A DNA stretch of 64,000 bases from Humitalea rosea (GTDB lineage Bacteria; Pseudomonadota; Alphaproteobacteria; Acetobacterales; Acetobacteraceae). The position numbers and the translations under genes were made by a program. Below are positions 61,542 to 64,000 of the stretch, piece by piece. The stretch is from NCBI RefSeq assembly GCF_003253705.1, contig NZ_QKYU01000006.1, positions 108,153 through 172,152 on the forward strand. Reading direction: 5' to 3'. The first letter of the stretch is position 1. Each line of letters begins with the position of its first letter. The notes below the pieces were generated by a model that made no database searches, was not told the DNA's origin, and was given only the letters and a program-made list of their open reading frames with translations.

Positions 61542-63575
61542 TCAGCCCGGTAGTTTTACGGCGGCGTGTTTACGGACACGCCGCCTTGCTGCCGGCGCCG
61601 TCCACAGGCGACCATCCTGCGCAATGGGCCGGACGCGATCACGGCGCCGCAGCCCGTCGCGGTAGAGGTCGTGATAGGTGACGCAGCCCTGCAATTCCTT
61701 GGCTTCGTGGTCCAGTCCGAGGCCGATATCGAGATAGGCGTCAAGGTTCTGGAGATTGGGTTGCGGCGTTGCACCAGCCTCGTGGCGTTCGACCATGGCC
61801 GCAAGACGCGTCTCCAAGGCGTCGACAAGTCGTTCCATGTTGAACAGGTCACAGCTTTCACGATTGTCGCTCAGCCTCTGCCGAAGCTGGGAGATGCCAT
61901 CCCGGTCCTTGGCGAGCGCTACGGCGCGGGCGATGAAGGCCTCGGGCGCATCGCAGACCAGGTCCGGCAATCCGGCAGCGCGAACCAGGCTGCCGCAGAC
62001 GCGGGCGGCAAAGCTGCGGCCGCTGAGCGTGAGTACCGGCACGCCGAGCCAGAGCGCATCCGAGGCGGTGGTATGCGCGCCATAGGGTGCCGAATCCAGG
62101 AACAGATCGGCGAGCCGATACCGCGCCAGATGGTCGGAATTGGCGCGCTTCGGTGCAAAGATGATGCGTTCGGCCGCGATGCCTTGTTCGGTGGCAAGGC
62201 GCTTCAGGTTGCGCCGCATGTCCTCCCCAGAGTCCAGGAGCCAGAGCACGCTGCCAGGCGCGCGGCGCAGAATGTCGAGCCAGCGCGCCATGGTGAAACG
62301 CGAGATCTTTTGTGATCCGTTGAAGCAGCAGAAGACGAAGGCATCCTCCGGCAGCCCTGCGTCGCGGCGGGTCGGCATCGCGCCGATCGCCCGCTTGCGG
62401 TCGTTCGGCTGGTAGCAGGGGAGCCGGACCACAGCTTCCGAGAAATAGATCTCGTGCTCGGGAGGGATGATCCAGTCGTCGGCGATGATGTAGTGGTGGT
62501 ACGGCGTGCCGAGCGTGCCCGGAAAGCCGAGCCAGTTGACCTGGATCGGTGCTGGCCTGCGGGCGAAGATCGCGGTCCTGGCATCGCGGGTGTGGCCGTT
62601 GACATCTATCAGGATGTCGATCCCGTCCGCCGAAATCCGGGCGGCAGCGGCATCGTCGTCCAGGCGCCGAATATTCACCCAATGTTCGGTCGCGGTGCGG
62701 ATTCGGTGCTGCATCGCGCTGTCGGAGTGAGGGCCGCAATCATAGGCGAAGACCTCGACCTTGCCGCGATCATGCAGCTCGAAGACCTCGGCCATCAGGG
62801 AACCGATCGCGTGGTCGCGCAGGTCGGATGACACGTAGCCCAGCCGCAGTCGCCTGCCCCGCAAGTCGATCCGTGCGTCCCGGCGATCGTGGCGGCCGAG
62901 GTCGGCATGTTCGTTGGCCAGGCTGCGCGCGTAATCATGCGCGAGGCCGAGTTGCAGCAGCGGATCGTCGGAGAAGGCGAGCAGGGAGAGCGGGTTCATC
63001 CCGCGCAGCAGGCTGCGGCGATCGGTGCCCTCAATGGGGGCGAGCACCGGGTGGTGGCACTGGGCCAGGCGGAGCGCGAGGATCTGCTCGATGACGTCGC
63101 GCTGGTTGGGGCGGAGTTCGAGGCATTGCCGCAAGACCGCCTCGGCGGCCGCGAGATCTTGATGCGCCGCCAACACCCGCCCCATTTGGCGCAGGGCGGT
63201 CGTCTTGTAGGTGATGGCCGGGCCGGTGACGGCCACCATGCGCTGCGCCACATCGCGCCATTGTTCAAGGGCGCGTTCGACCGCGCCACCGCGTTCCAGC
63301 AGCCCGCCGAGGTTGATGCGGGCGGGAAGAAAATCCGGGTTGAGCGCGAGTGCCCGGGTCAGGGCTGCGGCAGCGTCGGTGTTCTGCCCCATCTCCCCCA
63401 GCAAGCAGGCGTGGTTGAAACAGGCGAGGTAGAGTTGCGGATGTCCAGTGCTGGCCTCGATCCACTGGCGGTAGAGGGGCTCGGCGTCGTGCTGCCGTCC
63501 GGCGGCGACGAGTTGGCTGGCGGTGGCCACGAGGTCGGGCAGCGGCCCGAAGGCGAGATGCATGTGGTCGGACAT
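61542..63575 (-). CDS. SPINDLY/O-GlcNAc transferase-like TPR glycosyltransferase (GT41)
   Basis: A 677-residue GT41-family protein. TPR-like repeats cover about residues 10-190 (LYRQWIEASTGHPQLYLACF; AAALTRALALNPDFLPARIN; GRVLAAHQDLAAAEAVLRQC). The catalytic part starts near 245: RRLRLGYVSSDLRDHAIGSL, DILIDVNGHTRDARTAIFAR, PAPIQVNWLGFPGTLGTPYH, CFNGSQKISRFTMARW (UDP-contact lysine) and DLFLDSAPYGAHTTASDALW. These match bacterial OGT/SPY proteins that add a sugar to Ser/Thr of proteins. GAGGACAAA precedes the ATG at 63575. It is 28 bases downstream of the Ser/Thr-rich octapeptide-repeat gene on the same strand, its probable substrate. Confidence 0.88.
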   Translation of the reverse strand: MSDHMHLAFGPLPDLVATASQLVAAGRQHDAEPLYRQWIEASTGHPQLYLACFNHACLLGEMGQNTDAAAALTRALALNPDFLPARINLGGLLERGGAVERALEQWRDVAQRMVAVTGPAITYKTTALRQMGRVLAAHQDLAAAEAVLRQCLELRPNQRDVIEQILALRLAQCHHPVLAPIEGTDRRSLLRGMNPLSLLAFSDDPLLQLGLAHDYARSLANEHADLGRHDRRDARIDLRGRRLRLGYVSSDLRDHAIGSLMAEVFELHDRGKVEVFAYDCGPHSDSAMQHRIRTATEHWVNIRRLDDDAAAARISADGIDILIDVNGHTRDARTAIFARRPAPIQVNWLGFPGTLGTPYHHYIIADDWIIPPEHEIYFSEAVVRLPCYQPNDRKRAIGAMPTRRDAGLPEDAFVFCCFNGSQKISRFTMARWLDILRRAPGSVLWLLDSGEDMRRNLKRLATEQGIAAERIIFAPKRANSDHLARYRLADLFLDSAPYGAHTTASDALWLGVPVLTLSGRSFAARVCGSLVRAAGLPDLVCDAPEAFIARAVALAKDRDGISQLRQRLSDNRESCDLFNMERLVDALETRLAAMVERHEAGATPQPNLQNLDAYLDIGLGLDHEAKELQGCVTYHDLYRDGLRRRDRVRPIAQDGRLWTAPAARRRVRKHAAVKLPG
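61560..61585. other. Ten-base-pair hairpin after the decarboxylase gene, inside the end of the GT41 gene
   Basis: GGCGGCGTGT (61560-61569), loop TTACGG, ACACGCCGCC (61576-61585). It begins 27 bases after the stop of the plus-strand decarboxylase gene and lies in the last codons of the convergent GT41 gene. It could act as a terminator for the plus-strand transcript, but no T-run follows. Confidence 0.35.
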
Positions 63576-63603
63576 TTTGTCCTCGCGGATGATGGGGTGC
63601 AGA

Positions 63604-64000
63604 TCAGAGGTGCAGGAAAGCGTTGATCTGCTCATCCGACATGCTGCCGACCTGCGTCTGGTTGAAGCCGGCAAGCTGGGTGTCGGACAGGGCGGAGATA
63701 TTGGTGGTGGAGAGGTAGTCGATCTGCGTGGTCGTCAGCCCGGTGATCTGGGTGGCACTGAGGGCGCCGATGGTAGTGGTCGTGAAGCTATCCACAGCCT
63801 CGGCCGAGAGGGCGCCGACCTGGGAGGCGTTGAGCGCGCCGATTTGTGTGGCGGAGAGCTCGGCGACATCGGTCTCCGAGAGGCCCTTGATCTGTGTGGT
63901 GGTCACGCCCTTGATCTGGGTCTCGGTGAGCGCGCCGGCCTGGGTGGCATCGAGGGCCGAGAGGCTGCTCGCCGAAAGCGCGCCGATCTGGGAGGCGGAG
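63604..64000 (-). CDS. Octapeptide-repeat protein, C-terminal part (gene runs off the right edge)
   Basis: The last 131 codons of a longer protein are visible, ending SMSDEQINAFLHL. Apart from the last four residues the whole stretch is an unbroken tandem array of 8-residue units of the form (L/F/V/M)(S/T/N/D)x(T/S/E)(Q)(I/V/L)x(A/G/S), for example LSATQIGA, LNASQVGA, LTTTQIDY and LSDTQLAG. There are 16 units in view, with no insertions. Composition is rich in Thr, Ser, Gln, Ala and Leu, with no Cys. I do not know a named family; the look is of a secreted or surface structural protein. The GT41 gene follows after 28 bases. Confidence 0.8.
   Translation of the reverse strand, partial: SASQIGALSASSLSALDATQAGALTETQIKGVTTTQIKGLSETDVAELSATQIGALNASQVGALSAEAVDSFTTTTIGALSATQITGLTTTQIDYLSTTNISALSDTQLAGFNQTQVGSMSDEQINAFLHL
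63619..63999 (-). repeat. 24-bp periodic coding repeat (octapeptide units)
   Basis: The coding sequence has a strict 24-base period over at least 381 bases, continuing past the right edge. Units are diverged at DNA level (mostly third-position and Ser/Thr/Ala changes), so this is an old, selected protein repeat and not a recent slippage array. Hydrophobic residues recur at unit positions 1 and 6, small residues at 8. Confidence 0.85.

Noticed and set aside
63619..63999. Possible CRISPR array or satellite
   Set aside because: The 24-base period has no spacers and keeps one reading frame; it is a coding octapeptide repeat.

Overview
The window is GC-rich, densely packed bacterial DNA with short intergenic gaps and many ATGA or TGATG stop/start overlaps. 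Six Bug/TctC-type periplasmic receptors, two MmgE/PrpD proteins, CaiB-type CoA-transferases, twin-arginine-like signals on solute-binding proteins, a urease/urea-transport locus and a SPINDLY-type glycosyltransferase together suggest an alphaproteobacterium, most likely Acetobacteraceae/Rhodospirillales (Roseomonas-like). This placement is inferred from gene content only. No tRNA, rRNA, insertion sequence, prophage or CRISPR array was seen.

Left part (1-13935): the N-terminus of a LysR regulator and a membrane fatty-acid desaturase are followed by a tightly packed cluster: PrpF-type isomerase, OYE/FadH-like flavoenzyme, metallo-beta-lactamase-fold hydrolase, MmgE/PrpD protein and a Bug receptor. 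A promoter with a 14-bp perfect palindrome precedes that cluster. Then come a TetR regulator, an aldo/keto reductase, a possibly decayed stretch, and a minus-strand set of FCD-GntR regulator, a short upstream ORF, fumarylacetoacetase-like hydrolase, extradiol-dioxygenase-like VOC protein and a Bug receptor, which looks like ring-cleavage metabolism.

Middle part (13936-44443): an acyl-CoA operon (ADP-forming acyl-CoA synthetase, acyl-CoA dehydrogenase, crotonase) diverges from a second MmgE/PrpD gene. A UTRA-GntR regulator and its divergent Bug receptor follow. Near-identical TTGTACGnACAA operators lie at both intergenic regions and probably define a local regulon. Next are an Ldh-family dehydrogenase, a stand-alone V4R protein, a Bug receptor, a PDC-lactonase-like amidohydrolase, an AroE-like and a Gfo/Idh/MocA dehydrogenase. 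A dipeptide-type ABC transporter, with fused ATPases and with a crotonase gene on the opposite strand inside the locus, runs into a CoA-transferase and a MaoC hydratase. The last cluster has a nitronate monooxygenase-like enzyme, a thiolase without its nucleophilic cysteine paired with a DUF35 protein, a crotonase, two overlapping complementary CaiB-type subunits and two Bug receptors.

Nitrogen part (44449-57472): ureDABCEFG, followed by a translationally coupled aconitase-family gene, diverges from urtABCDE. A near-consensus sigma-54 promoter precedes urtA, so urea uptake is probably under nitrogen control. A perfect GC hairpin separates urtA and urtB.

Right part (57473-64000): glycan/surface genes. 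They are a large protein with a methyltransferase-like N-terminus, TPR-like middle and glycosyltransferase-like C-terminus; a coiled-coil membrane protein; a UDP-glucuronate decarboxylase; a SPINDLY/OGT-type TPR glycosyltransferase; and, directly upstream of the latter, the C-terminus of a protein made of uninterrupted Ser/Thr-rich octapeptide repeats that runs off the right edge. The last pair is the best candidate for an uncharacterised system: a repetitive surface protein with its own O-glycosyltransferase.
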